Assembly (NCBI GenBank): GCA_963707965.1 | Contig: CAVPRR010000004.1 | Span: 1-64,000 of the forward strand | From: VRUE01 sp963707965 | GTDB taxonomy: Bacteria; Actinomycetota; Thermoleophilia; Solirubrobacterales; 70-9 | DNA: 64,000 nt | Direction: 5' to 3' | Shown: in pieces, positions 49,485 to 64,000 of the stretch | Layout of the letters: every line of letters starts with the position of its first letter | Position numbering within the stretch: position 1 is the stretch's first letter | Program-made: the position numbers and the translations under genes | The notes under the pieces: generated by a model | The model's database searches: none | What the model was told of the DNA's origin: nothing | Seen by the model: the letters and a program-made list of their open reading frames with translations, nothing else

Positions 49485-49994
49485 ATGCCCGCCGAGCCCG
49501 CACCCATCGCTCACCGGCGCTTGATGAGCCTCGCGATCGAGCGTGCTCGCGAGGCCCAGGCCCACGGCGACGTACCGATCGGCGCCGTCGTTGCTCGCGA
49601 GGGGGAGCCGATCGCCACCGCCGGCAACGAGCGTGAGCTGCGCGCCGATCCCACCGCCCATGCCGAGATACTCGCGATTCGCGCCGCTGCCGAGGCACTG
49701 GGAGGCTGGCGACTGTCGGGCACGACCCTCTACGTGACCCTCGAGCCCTGCGCCATGTGCGCGGGGGCAATCGTCCTTGCGCGCATCCCCGAGGTTGTCT
49801 TCGGGGCTCGGGACCCGAAGGCCGGTGCCGCCGGCAGCGTTCTCGACATCCTCGCGGAGCCCGCCCTCAACCACCGGCCGCGGGTCAGCGGCGGCGTCAT
49901 GGAGGCAGAGTGCTCCGGTCTGCTGAGGGACTTCTTCAGCCTGCGCAGAGGCTCCAGCGGAGAGGGTGGGATTCGAACCCACGAGGCGGGTTAA
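49485..49994 (+). CDS. tadA: tRNA-specific adenosine deaminase
   Basis: 169 residues. Deaminates adenosine 34 of tRNA-Arg to inosine. It has 'HGDVPIGAVVAREGEPIATA', the zinc ligand and proton shuttle in 'ADPTAHAEILAIRAAAEALG' (HAE) and 'YVTLEPCAMCAGAIVLARIP' (PCxxC). 'VVFGARDPKAGAAGS' and 'GGVMEAECSGLLRDFF' complete the TadA pattern. The last dozen codons (GEGGIRTHEAG) read through the tRNA-Ser gene on the opposite strand, so the real C-terminal end uses tRNA sequence as coding. The start ATG 49485 gives the usual family length. Confidence 0.92.
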   Translation: MPAEPAPIAHRRLMSLAIERAREAQAHGDVPIGAVVAREGEPIATAGNERELRADPTAHAEILAIRAAAEALGGWRLSGTTLYVTLEPCAMCAGAIVLARIPEVVFGARDPKAGAAGSVLDILAEPALNHRPRVSGGVMEAECSGLLRDFFSLRRGSSGEGGIRTHEAG

Positions 49995-50047
49995 CCCCGC
50001 CCACGCGATTTCCAGTCGCGCTCCTTAAGCCACTCGGACACCTCTCC
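49958..50047 (-). tRNA. tRNA-Ser (anticodon GGA)
   Basis: 90 nt with a 7-bp acceptor stem GGAGAGG/CCTCTCC and discriminator G. The anticodon stem CGCGA/TCGCG carries loop CTGGAAA (anticodon GGA). The long variable arm is GC-rich (GGCGGGGTTAACCCCGCC), as required for a serine tRNA, and the T arm is GTGGG-TTCGAAT-CCCAC. The 3' CCA is not encoded. It overlaps the end of tadA on the other strand by 37 nt. Confidence 0.95.
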
Positions 50048-50123
50048 GGGTTCCTGAAGCCTAGAGTGAACCGACTCCAAGTTCTCCCGACACTTTGCGG
50101 GAGATCGATAGTCTGCCGCGCCG

Positions 50124-51266
50124 ATGGACTTCGCCCTCACCGATGAGCAGCAGGACTTCGTCGCCGCGCTCCGCGACTTCTGCGAGCGCGAGTGCGGGAC
50201 GTCCGAGCAGCGCGAGCAGCTCACCGACGGCTACACCAAGCACCACGACGACGGCATCTACAGGCAGATGGCGGAGCTGGGCTGGCTGGGAATCACGATT
50301 CCCGAGGAGCACGGGGGGTCTGGCGGCTCGATGCTCGACGCCTGCCTCTTCATGGAGGAGACCTCGCGGGGGCTTGCCCCGATCGGCGGCTACGCGACGA
50401 CGCTGATCGTCGCCGGCGCCACCCGCCGCTTCGGCAGCGAGGAGCAGCAGGGCGAGATCCTCGGCGGCATCGCCGGGGGCGCGGTCGAGGCGATCGCGAT
50501 GACCGAGCCCGAGGCCGGCTCCGACGTCGGAGCCCTCACCACGTCCGCCGAGCGGGTGAACGGCGGCTTTGTCCTCAACGGGCAGAAGGTCTTCATCTCC
50601 AACGCCCATATCGCCGACCACATCCTCGTCGTCTGCCGCACCACCAGGGGCGAGTCCAAGCACGAGGGCCTCTCGATGATCTGGGTCCCGCGCGAGGTCG
50701 AGGGCCTCGAGATCGTCCCGATCAAGACGATGGGCGGGGAAGAGACCAACACGCTCTACCTGAGCGACGTCGAGGCGCCGGCCGACGCGCTGCTCGGCGA
50801 GGCCGACAAGGCATGGACCCAGCTGATGGCCGGTCTCAACGTCGAGCGGCTGATCCTCGCGGCGACGATGCTGGGAATCGCCCAACGCGCATTCGACGAT
50901 GCGCTCGCCTACGTCAAGGAGCGCAAGCAGTTCGGCCGCCCGATCGGCTCCTTCCAGGCGCTCCAGCACCGGCTCGCCGACATGGCGACCGATCTCGAGG
51001 CGGCGCGGCTGATGACCCGCTGGGTGGCCACCCTGACCGATGAGGATCCCGGCCGGATGCTGCCACGAGAGGCCTCGATGGTGAAGCTGCACGTCACCGA
51101 GGTCGCAAAACGCGTCGCGGTTGAGGGGATGCAGCTGATGGGCGGCTACGGCTACTCCTCCGAGTACGACATGGAGCGCCTCGTCCGCGCGACGATGGTC
51201 TCGACCATCTACGGCGGCACCTCGGAGATCCAGCGCACGATCATCGCGAAAACGCTCGGCCTCTGA
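50124..51266 (+). CDS. Acyl-CoA dehydrogenase
   Basis: 380 residues, FAD-dependent. Catalyses alpha,beta-dehydrogenation of acyl-CoA. The N-terminal helical domain starts 'MDFALTDEQQDFVAALRDFC'. The middle domain contains 'AIAMTEPEAGSDVGALTTSA' (signature 1) and 'GFVLNGQKVFISNAHIADHI'. The C-terminal domain holds 'YVKERKQFGRPIGSFQALQH' (signature 2 region) and 'MQLMGGYGYSSEYDMERLVR', 'STIYGGTSEIQRTIIAKTLG' at the end. Everything is present for an active enzyme. The chain-length specificity is not predictable. It stands alone here between the tRNA gene and the metallopeptidase gene. Confidence 0.93.
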   Translation: MDFALTDEQQDFVAALRDFCERECGTSEQREQLTDGYTKHHDDGIYRQMAELGWLGITIPEEHGGSGGSMLDACLFMEETSRGLAPIGGYATTLIVAGATRRFGSEEQQGEILGGIAGGAVEAIAMTEPEAGSDVGALTTSAERVNGGFVLNGQKVFISNAHIADHILVVCRTTRGESKHEGLSMIWVPREVEGLEIVPIKTMGGEETNTLYLSDVEAPADALLGEADKAWTQLMAGLNVERLILAATMLGIAQRAFDDALAYVKERKQFGRPIGSFQALQHRLADMATDLEAARLMTRWVATLTDEDPGRMLPREASMVKLHVTEVAKRVAVEGMQLMGGYGYSSEYDMERLVRATMVSTIYGGTSEIQRTIIAKTLGL

Positions 51267-51365
51267 GATAAGGAATCAACCTGGGGCATCGCCCCTCCCG
51301 ATAGTGGGGGATCGTTCGTCCAGGGGGGCCGAGCGGCCTTCCCTGCTCTCTGAGCTCCGGCCGAT

Positions 51366-52517
51366 GTGCCCCATGTGGGCATTCAGAGACAAGCATGGGT
51401 CGCGCTGCTCCTCGCGAGCGCCCTGCTCGCCGTGCTCGCCTCGGCGGCCGCGGCGGCGACGCGCGAGCCGCTGGCAAGGGCGCTCGAGCAGGCCCGCTAT
51501 GCCTCCACCGCCATCGAGTCGGCTGCCCCCCCGGACCCGGCGGCGCTGAGGGCGATGGTCCGCGACTCGGCGGCGCGCTTTGCCGCCGCCGGGAATGAAT
51601 TCGAGATCTCCTCCAGCTACTACGGCCCAGCCGAGGTCGCCTCGGTCGCGGACACGCTGCGGTCCCTCGATCACGGGCCGGAGATGGCGACGCTTTCCGT
51701 CTACGTCGCCACCCGGGAGGAGATCGCTCAGATCTGCGGTGCGTCGGTGGTCGCCTGCTACCTGCCCGCGATCGAGGAGATGGTCGTCTCCGGCGCCGAC
51801 GCTCCCGTTGCCGGCGTGCCGCACGACTTCGCGATCGCGCACGAGTACGGCCACCACATCGCCAACAGCCAGCCGGGCAGCGCCCTGCCGGCGCTCGAGG
51901 CGGGGACGAGCCGCTGGGCGACCTACGAGCGGGTCTGCCAGCTGACCCGCTCCGGCCGCCTCTTCCCGGGTGACCAGGGCACTCACTACTGGGAGGACCC
52001 GGAGGAGGCCTTCGCCCAGTCCTACGCCCGCCTCAACCGGCCCACCGCGCGGGTGTCCTGGCAGTACACGCCGCTGCTGCAGCCGACCGCGACCTCGCTG
52101 GAGAAGATCCACGCCGACGTCACCCGTCCCTGGAGCGGGCCCGTGACCGTCCCCTGGAGCGGCTCGGTGAGGGCGAGGCCCGCCGAGGTCGAGGGCGCCG
52201 ACCCGGCCGGGGCGGCCGACGGCGAGGTCGGGATCGGACCCGGCCGCGCGCTAGGTCTCCCTTCCTGGGTCGACTCGCGCCTGCTGAGCACCCCTCTCGA
52301 CGGCCCGGTCTCGGTCTCGCTTCAGGCGCCGCCCGGCACGGCGGTCGTCCTCAGCTCGCCCGGCCCGGGCGGAAACCGCGACCTCGCCACCGCCCTCACC
52401 GACGCCTCCGAAGAGGCGACGCTCGCCTACTCGAACTGCGGCCATGCCGCGCTCCGCCTCGAAGTCCGTGCCGACGGGAACGGCGGCCCCTTCCAGGCGG
52501 TAATCGCAAGGCCCTGA
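51366..52517 (+). CDS. Secreted zinc metallopeptidase-like protein (HEYGHH)
   Basis: 383 residues. Signal peptide 'AWVALLLASALLAVLASAAA'. The key motif is 'DFAIAHEYGHHIANSQPG' (HExxHH, about residues 156-162), preceded by 'YLPAIEEMVVSGADAP'; a third metal ligand is likely in 'YWEDPEEAFAQSYARLN' (EAFA). After about residue 250 there is a Pro/Ala-rich linker and a C-terminal beta domain with 'VSVSLQAPPGTAVVLSSPG'. It resembles extracellular zinc proteases or HEXXH-containing surface proteins of actinobacteria; no named family is certain. Start GTG 51366; GTG 51375 is an alternative. Confidence 0.7.
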   Translation: MPHVGIQRQAWVALLLASALLAVLASAAAAATREPLARALEQARYASTAIESAAPPDPAALRAMVRDSAARFAAAGNEFEISSSYYGPAEVASVADTLRSLDHGPEMATLSVYVATREEIAQICGASVVACYLPAIEEMVVSGADAPVAGVPHDFAIAHEYGHHIANSQPGSALPALEAGTSRWATYERVCQLTRSGRLFPGDQGTHYWEDPEEAFAQSYARLNRPTARVSWQYTPLLQPTATSLEKIHADVTRPWSGPVTVPWSGSVRARPAEVEGADPAGAADGEVGIGPGRALGLPSWVDSRLLSTPLDGPVSVSLQAPPGTAVVLSSPGPGGNRDLATALTDASEEATLAYSNCGHAALRLEVRADGNGGPFQAVIARP

Positions 52518-52599
52518 GTAGCGCTATCCTTCTCGGCAGCCTCGTGCCTCGGCCCGGGGTTTTCTCTTGTAACGGCGTCCGTTCGGCAACGAGGAGAAC

Positions 52600-52764
52600 A
52601 TGGCTCGCGGAGATGTCCGCATCGCGGTGACGCTGGCTTGCGAAGACTGCAAGCGGCGCAACTACCAGACCAACAAGTCGCGGCGAAACTCGCCGGACCG
52701 GATCGAGCTGCGCAAGTACTGCCGCTGGTGCGGCCGCCACACGGCGCACAAGGAGACGCGGTAG
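52600..52764 (+). CDS. rpmG: Ribosomal protein L33
   Basis: 54 residues: 'MARGDVRIAVTLACEDCKRR' then 'NYQTNKSRRNSPDRIELRKY' and 'CRWCGRHTAHKET'. Both CxxC pairs (CEDC and CRWC) are kept, so this is the zinc-binding (C+) form. GAGGAG precedes the ATG. It heads the rpmG-secE-nusG order standard in actinobacteria; the tRNA-Trp often found in this position is absent. Confidence 0.95.
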   Translation: MARGDVRIAVTLACEDCKRRNYQTNKSRRNSPDRIELRKYCRWCGRHTAHKETR

Positions 52765-52770
52765 CCCCCG

Positions 52771-53301
52771 ATGGCGAAAACGCGTGCACAGCGCAAGGCG
52801 GAGAGACGCGCTCGCGAAGCCGAAGCGCAGAAGCGCTCCGGCGCCGGTGACGAGCGCCAGGCCGAGTCGCGGGCCCAGCACGACACCCAGGTCCCCGTCT
52901 CCGGCGACATCGCCGAGGTCGAGGCCGTGGAGGCCGGCATGGCAGCCGGTGCCCCCGAGGGCAAGCTGGAGACACCGGATGCCCCCACGTCGACCCGTGC
53001 CGAGCGCCGCGCCGAAGCAAGGGGCGCCAAGGACGCCGAGAAGCGCCAGCGCGAGGAGCGCAAGCGCCAGGAGCGGGAGCAGCTGGCGCGTCGCCAGAAG
53101 CAGGCGACGGCCGAGCGCCAGCGCGGTGGGGTACTCGGCTTTCTCGTGTCCTGCTGGGCCGAGCTGCGCAAAGTCCAGTGGCCCGACCGCGACACCCTCG
53201 TGCAGGCGACCGCGGTCACGATCATCTTCGTGACCGTTGCCGCTGCCTATCTGGGCGCCCTAGATAGCGCCTTCAGTTTCCTTATCCGAAAGATCCTTTA
53301 G
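52771..53301 (+). CDS. secE: Preprotein translocase subunit SecE
   Basis: 176 residues. The last 70 are a typical single-helix SecE: 'FLVSCWAELRKVQWPDRDTL' (conserved ELxKVxWP amphipathic helix) followed by the membrane helix 'AVTIIFVTVAAAYLGALDSA'. The N-terminal 105 residues are a highly charged, Arg/Lys/Glu/Ala-rich extension, probably a coiled coil, much longer than the 60-residue minimal SecE but of a kind seen in actinobacteria. It is 6 nt after rpmG. Confidence 0.93.
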   Translation: MAKTRAQRKAERRAREAEAQKRSGAGDERQAESRAQHDTQVPVSGDIAEVEAVEAGMAAGAPEGKLETPDAPTSTRAERRAEARGAKDAEKRQREERKRQEREQLARRQKQATAERQRGGVLGFLVSCWAELRKVQWPDRDTLVQATAVTIIFVTVAAAYLGALDSAFSFLIRKIL

Positions 53302-53339
53302 GCGTCAACGGGATCGCGAGCAAGTCGAGGCTTATATAG

Positions 53340-53864
53340 ATGTATCGCTGGTACGTGATCAACACCTACTCTGGGCACGAGAACAAGGTCAAGCACAATC
53401 TCGAGCACCGGGTTCAGACAATGGCCCAGAACCGCAACGTGCGCCAGGTGGTCGTCCCCACCGAGCAGGTGATGGAAGTCAACAAAGACGGCCAGAAAGA
53501 ACCGAAGGAGAAACGGACGATGCCTGGCTACGTCCTGGTCAATATGGAGATGACCGACGACGCCTGGGGCCTGGTCAAGAACACCCCCGGAGTGACCGGC
53601 TTCGTCGGCGCGCGCAACAAACCCGTGCCGCTCTCCAAAGCTGAGGTGGACCGGCTGCTGCACCGCGAGACGGCGGAGCGACCGCGCACCCAGGCCCAGT
53701 TCTCCATCGGAGAGTCGGTCAAGGTCATCTCGGGCCCCCTCTCGGACTTCTCCGGCGAGATCGCCGAGATCAACGAGGATGCCGCCAAACTCAAGGTGCT
53801 GGTCTCGATCTTCGGTCGTGAGACGCCGGTCGAGGTGGGATACGACCAGGTCAAGAAGATTTAG
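53340..53864 (+). CDS. nusG: Transcription termination/antitermination factor NusG
   Basis: 174 residues. The NGN domain begins 'MYRWYVINTYSGHENKVKHN', with 'RTMPGYVLVNMEMTDDAWGL' and 'GVTGFVGARNKPVPLS'. The KOW domain is 'FSIGESVKVISGPLSDFSGE' to 'LVSIFGRETPVEVGYDQVKK'. Binds RNA polymerase near the clamp and links it to Rho or the ribosome. Same strand as secE with a 38-nt gap. Confidence 0.96.
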   Translation: MYRWYVINTYSGHENKVKHNLEHRVQTMAQNRNVRQVVVPTEQVMEVNKDGQKEPKEKRTMPGYVLVNMEMTDDAWGLVKNTPGVTGFVGARNKPVPLSKAEVDRLLHRETAERPRTQAQFSIGESVKVISGPLSDFSGEIAEINEDAAKLKVLVSIFGRETPVEVGYDQVKKI

Positions 53865-53893
53865 CGCGGCGGCCGCTACCCTCCCCCATTCCA

Positions 53894-54316
53894 ATGGCCA
53901 AGAAAGTCCTCACCCTCATCAAGCTGCAGATCCAGGCGGGCAACGCCAATCCGGCGCCACCGGTCGGCCCGGCGCTGGGCCAGCACGGCGTCAACATCAT
54001 GGAATTCTGCAAAGCGTTCAACGCCCAGACCCAATCGGAGGGCGGGACGATCATCCCGGTCGAGATCACGGTCTACGAGGACCGGACGTTCACCTTCATC
54101 ACCAAGACCCCGCCGGCCGCGATCCTGATCAAGGAAGCGGCGGGGATCCCGAAGGGCTCCGGGGAGCCGCACATCAACAAGGTCGGCACTATCTCCATGG
54201 ACCAGGTCCGTCAGATCGCCGAGCGCAAGATGCCCGATCTCAACGCCAACGACCTCGATGCCGCCTCGAAGATCATCGCCGGCACCGCGCGCTCGATGGG
54301 CGTTGACGTCAAATAG
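53894..54316 (+). CDS. rplK: Ribosomal protein L11
   Basis: 140 residues: 'LIKLQIQAGNANPAPPVGPA', 'LGQHGVNIMEFCKAFNAQTQ' (Pro-rich N-terminal domain that contacts 23S rRNA and release/GTPase factors) and the C-terminal RNA-binding 'MDQVRQIAERKMPDLNAND'-type helix. Full family length. Lies 29 nt after nusG and 2 nt before rplA, forming the L11 operon. Confidence 0.97.
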   Translation: MAKKVLTLIKLQIQAGNANPAPPVGPALGQHGVNIMEFCKAFNAQTQSEGGTIIPVEITVYEDRTFTFITKTPPAAILIKEAAGIPKGSGEPHINKVGTISMDQVRQIAERKMPDLNANDLDAASKIIAGTARSMGVDVK

Positions 54317-54318
54317 CC

Positions 54319-55065
54319 ATGGCTCACGGCAAGCGCTACCGCAAGGAGTACGACAAGGTCCAGCGCTCGCGGGCCTATCCGCCCGCCGAGGCGATCTCGC
54401 TGATCAAGGAGACCGCAAGCGCCGGCTTCGACGAGACGGTGGAGCTTCACGTGCGGCTCGGGGTCAACGTTCGCCACGCGGAGGAACAGTTGCGGGGGAC
54501 ACTCGCCCTGCCTCATGGTCTCGGCAAGGACGTCGCCGTTGCCGTCTTCGCCCAGGGCCAGCAGGCCCGCGACGCAGAGGCAGCGGGAGCCGACTTCGTC
54601 GGTGCCGACGACCTTGCGAAGAAGATTCAGGAGGGCTGGACGGACTTCGACGTGGTGATCTCGACGCCGGACATGATGAAGACGGTCGGTCAGCTCGGCC
54701 GGGTGCTCGGGCCGCAGGGCAAGATGCCGAACCCGAAGGTCGGCACCGTCACCGACGACATCGAGAAAGCGGTCACGGAGTCGAAGGCCGGGAAGGTCGA
54801 GTACCGGACCGATCGCCAGGCGATCGTCCACCTGGCCATCGGCAAGGCGAGCTTCGACGCGCAGAACCTGCTGGACAACTGCCTGGCGGTGATCGACGAG
54901 ATCCAGCGTGCCAAGCCCGCGTCCGCGAAGGGCCGCTACATCCTCTCCGCGACGCTGACGACCTCGATGGGCCCCGGCATCAGGCTCGACGCCTCGAAGA
55001 CCGGTGAGCGCGAAGTCGTCGCCCCAGCGGAGCCCGAGCCCGCAGCGGAGCCGGCAACCGCCTGA
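54319..55065 (+). CDS. rplA: Ribosomal protein L1
   Basis: 248 residues: 'ETVELHVRLGVNVRHAEEQL', 'LAKKIQEGWTDFDVVISTPD', 'LGRVLGPQGKMPNPKVGTV' (L1 signature) and 'FDAQNLLDNCLAVIDEIQRA'. A short Pro/Ala/Glu tail follows residue 230. Part of the L1 stalk; in many bacteria L1 also represses its own operon mRNA. Confidence 0.97.
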   Translation: MAHGKRYRKEYDKVQRSRAYPPAEAISLIKETASAGFDETVELHVRLGVNVRHAEEQLRGTLALPHGLGKDVAVAVFAQGQQARDAEAAGADFVGADDLAKKIQEGWTDFDVVISTPDMMKTVGQLGRVLGPQGKMPNPKVGTVTDDIEKAVTESKAGKVEYRTDRQAIVHLAIGKASFDAQNLLDNCLAVIDEIQRAKPASAKGRYILSATLTTSMGPGIRLDASKTGEREVVAPAEPEPAAEPATA

Positions 55066-55083
55066 CAGCGCACCGTCTCCGGC

Positions 55084-55125
55084 TCGACCTCTCCCATTCG
55101 ACCTCTTCCATTCGACCTCTTCCAC
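55084..55125. repeat. Three contiguous 14-bp direct repeats between rplA and rplJ
   Basis: TCGACCTCTCCCAT, TCGACCTCTTCCAT and TCGACCTCTTCCAC at 55084, 55098 and 55112. They lie just after rplA and before the presumed leader of rplJ. Confidence 0.7.
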
Positions 55126-55184
55126 TTGGCCGGTGGGCGCGGACCCCGGCATGCGTGGGTTGAGGCCATTGGTCTACACTGCGA

Positions 55185-55282
55185 CGCCGCACGCCCGAGA
55201 CCGCCGGCAGTTGCCGACGGGCCGATTCGTGGGACATAGACACATTTTCGGCCCATCGGCGATGGAAGCCCGGTGCAGGTGA
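55185..55282 (+). ncRNA. Probable L10 (rplJ-rplL) leader RNA
   Basis: The roughly 100 nt before rplJ contains CGAGACCGCCGGCAG (from about 55196) and ends with GAAGCCCGGTGCAGG just before the start codon. These resemble the conserved parts of the actinobacterial L10 leader, which binds the L10(L12)4 complex and controls rplJL translation. Position, size and these two elements are seen; the fold is inferred. Confidence 0.5.
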
Positions 55283-55285
55283 ACG

Positions 55286-56092
55286 ATGAATCGAGACGAG
55301 AAGGCAGCCACAATCGAGGAGATCGCCGCCCAGATCGAGGGCGCCGAGTCGATCTTCGCGGTTGACTACCGAGGCATCAGCGTCCCGCAGGCCGCAGAGC
55401 TGCGCGGCAAGCTGCGCGAAGCCGACGCCACGTTTCGGATCGTCAAGAACAGGCTCACCAAGCTGGCGGCCGAGAGGGCCGGCGAGGAGCGCCTTGCTGA
55501 GCTGCTCGAGGGGCCGACCGCTCTCACCTTCATCCAGGGCGACACGGCTCTGGCAGCCAAGGCGATCTTCAACTTCAGCCGCGAGCACGACGTCCTCGTG
55601 TTCAAGGGCGGCTTCATGGATGAGCTCAGCCTCGACGGCGAAAGATTCAAATCGATTGCCCGACTGCCCTCGCGCGAGGTGCTCGACGGGCAGTTCGCCT
55701 GGGTGGTCGCGAGCCCCCTGACCGGCCTAGTGCGAGGGCTTGGTTCGATGATCTCCGGCCTGGCCCTGCAGCTCGGCCAGATCGCGGAGAAGGGTCTCGT
55801 CTCGGGCGAGGCTCCAGCCGCTTCCCCAGCGGATAGCGCCGCCACGGCGTCGGCCAAAGAGGAGCCGGATGCGGCGCCGGCCGGCGAGGAGGATGCGGTG
55901 ACGGCCGACGAGGAGCCCCAGGGCGCGGCAACCGACGAGGAGTCCGAGGCCGCGCCGGCCGACGAGGAGTCCGAGGCCGCGGCAGCAGACGAGGAGCCCG
56001 AGGCCGCGGCAGCCGACGAGGCGCCGGATGGAGATGCAGGGGGCGAGCAGATTTCTGATTCTGAAGACGACGCAAGCAAGGAAGAGGAGTAG
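55286..56092 (+). CDS. rplJ: Ribosomal protein L10 with a long acidic C-terminal tail
   Basis: 268 residues against about 170 in most bacteria. The first 175 are a normal L10: 'MNRDEKAATIEEIAAQIEGA', 'SIFAVDYRGISVPQAAELRG', 'FRIVKNRLTKLAAERAGEER', then the L12-binding helix 'LGSMISGLALQLGQIAEKG'. From about residue 176 there is a low-complexity tail made of Ala, Glu, Asp and Pro, with repeated 'ADEESEAA'-type units of about 10-11 residues and an end 'SDSEDDASKEEE'. The tail is in frame, without stops, and directly followed by rplL, so it is not an assembly fusion in any obvious way. Its function is unknown. Confidence 0.95.
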   Translation: MNRDEKAATIEEIAAQIEGAESIFAVDYRGISVPQAAELRGKLREADATFRIVKNRLTKLAAERAGEERLAELLEGPTALTFIQGDTALAAKAIFNFSREHDVLVFKGGFMDELSLDGERFKSIARLPSREVLDGQFAWVVASPLTGLVRGLGSMISGLALQLGQIAEKGLVSGEAPAASPADSAATASAKEEPDAAPAGEEDAVTADEEPQGAATDEESEAAPADEESEAAAADEEPEAAAADEAPDGDAGGEQISDSEDDASKEEE

Positions 56093-56488
56093 ATGGCAAC
56101 CAAGATTTCGACAGAGGACTGGATAGAGGAGCTGAAGGGCATTTCGGTCCTCGAGCTCTCGGAGCGGATCAAGGCACTGGAGGAGGAGTTCGGCGTCTCC
56201 GCCACCGCGGTTGCGGCCGCTGCGCCGGCCGCTGCGGGCGCGGCGGCCGGCGAGGGCGAAGGAGGCGAGGAGGAGGCTTCGACGGTCGACGTCGTACTGA
56301 CGGAGATCGGTGGGCAGAAGGTCCCCGTTATCAAGGTGGTGCGCGCCGCCACCGGTCTTGGCCTCAAAGAGGCGAAGGCGCTCGTCGACGAGGCCCCGAA
56401 AGCGATCAAAGAGGGCGTGGAGCGCGAGGAGGCCGAGAAGATCAAGGGAGAACTCGAGGAGGCTGGCGCGACCGTCGAGCTGAAGTAG
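56093..56488 (+). CDS. rplL: Ribosomal protein L7/L12
   Basis: 131 residues: N-terminal dimerisation helices ('DWIEELKGISVLELSERIKA'), an Ala/Gly/Glu hinge (about 45-65) and the C-terminal factor-binding domain with 'VIKVVRAATGLGLKEAKALV' and 'EAEKIKGELEEAGATVELK'. It starts immediately after the rplJ stop. Several copies sit on L10 and recruit translation GTPases. Confidence 0.97.
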   Translation: MATKISTEDWIEELKGISVLELSERIKALEEEFGVSATAVAAAAPAAAGAAAGEGEGGEEEASTVDVVLTEIGGQKVPVIKVVRAATGLGLKEAKALVDEAPKAIKEGVEREEAEKIKGELEEAGATVELK

Positions 56489-56532
56489 GCTGTTGCGAGC
56501 CGTTGGTTTTTCTCGGCCTGGCGACAGCCGGT

Positions 56533-56562
56533 CGCGACCGTGTGTTATTTTTCGCGGTCGCG
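56533..56562 (+). promoter_or_regulatory. Hairpin between rplL and rpoB (possible attenuator or processing site)
   Basis: An 8-bp stem, CGCGACCG (56533-56540) with CGGTCGCG (55-62 in the same stretch), and a 14-nt loop containing TTATTTTT. It lies 45 nt after rplL and 75 nt before rpoB. rplL-rpoB gaps commonly carry attenuators or RNase sites, but the role here is a guess. Confidence 0.35.
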
Positions 56563-56637
56563 CGCCTGTTGCTATTCCCTGCCTATATCTGCGCTGTATC
56601 CACGTCCCTCTGACCGCTTGAGGAGGAGTCGCCGACT

Positions 56638-60198
<3,561 letters not shown>

Positions 60199-60364
60199 TG
60201 GTGGCCCCTCCCGGAAGTCCTGCGGCGCATGGACGGCTGCGAACGCTTCGCGTGGCGATGTCCTCGGTCGGGGCAATGGCGCTGCCATTGCACCCTCCCT
60301 GCGTCCTGGCCACGCTCGGTTCTCGCACGCCCATACACCACACGACCCCCAGGAGTGACCACCG

Positions 60365-64000
<3,636 letters not shown>

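Noticed and set aside
60199..60364. A separate small gene between rpoB and rpoC
   Set aside because: No ORF with a plausible start and composition; it appears to be an intercistronic spacer.

Overview
The window reads as chromosomal DNA of a high-GC actinobacterium. The gene content resembles class Thermoleophilia (Solirubrobacter-like): collagen-like and TolB-like secreted proteins, a zinc-type L33, a standard actinobacterial rpmG-secE-nusG-rplK-rplA-rplJ-rplL-rpoB-rpoC block, FHA and PknB signalling genes, and several genes with a -10 hexamer 6-8 nt before the start codon and no Shine-Dalgarno, as expected for leaderless mRNA. The taxonomic placement is an inference from these features, not the result of a search.

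Region 1 (1-20 kb) is accessory and heavily damaged. It holds a TolB fragment, a VapBC-like PIN pair, a broken collagen-like gene, a DUF998-type membrane protein next to an IS110-family element, two paralogous membrane-anchored proteins (4212-4841 and 9016-9651) flanking two broken membrane glycosyltransferases, a broken lipoprotein, a Fic protein, a phosphoesterase, a 72-bp palindromic tandem repeat, a broken secreted protein, a broken MFS transporter, an MBL hydrolase, an SRPBCC protein, a PQQ-type propeller and a broken GT39. About thirteen frameshifts fall between 1.5 and 19.3 kb; I see none in the genes to the right.

Region 2 (19.6-24 kb) holds a secreted GH26-like hydrolase divergent from an intact GT39 enzyme, then an EfeO-type cupredoxin lipoprotein and an FTR1/EfeU iron permease, each preceded by an IdeR/DtxR-like palindrome.

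Region 3 (24-39 kb) is a sugar-phosphate cluster: zwf divergent from gnd-pgl, then rpiA, and tkt-tal-pgi. Together these cover the oxidative and non-oxidative pentose phosphate pathway except rpe. Between them sit an XRE/nucleotidyltransferase pair resembling a toxin-antitoxin module, an FHA protein, two TolB-like propeller proteins, and a PknB-type kinase with an external propeller. Two further short tandem repeats lie on either side of the kinase.

Region 4 (39-52.5 kb) holds cydAB, a HAD phosphatase, cfa divergent from a fatty-acid desaturase (both act on membrane lipids), a large GT-C-like membrane protein that is an intact relative of the broken one at 4.9-7.2 kb, a UspA protein, a subtilase, tadA, tRNA-Ser(GGA), an acyl-CoA dehydrogenase and a secreted metallopeptidase.

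Region 5 (52.6-64 kb) is the core translation and transcription block. L10 carries an unusual acidic tail of about 95 residues, and rpoC runs off the right edge.
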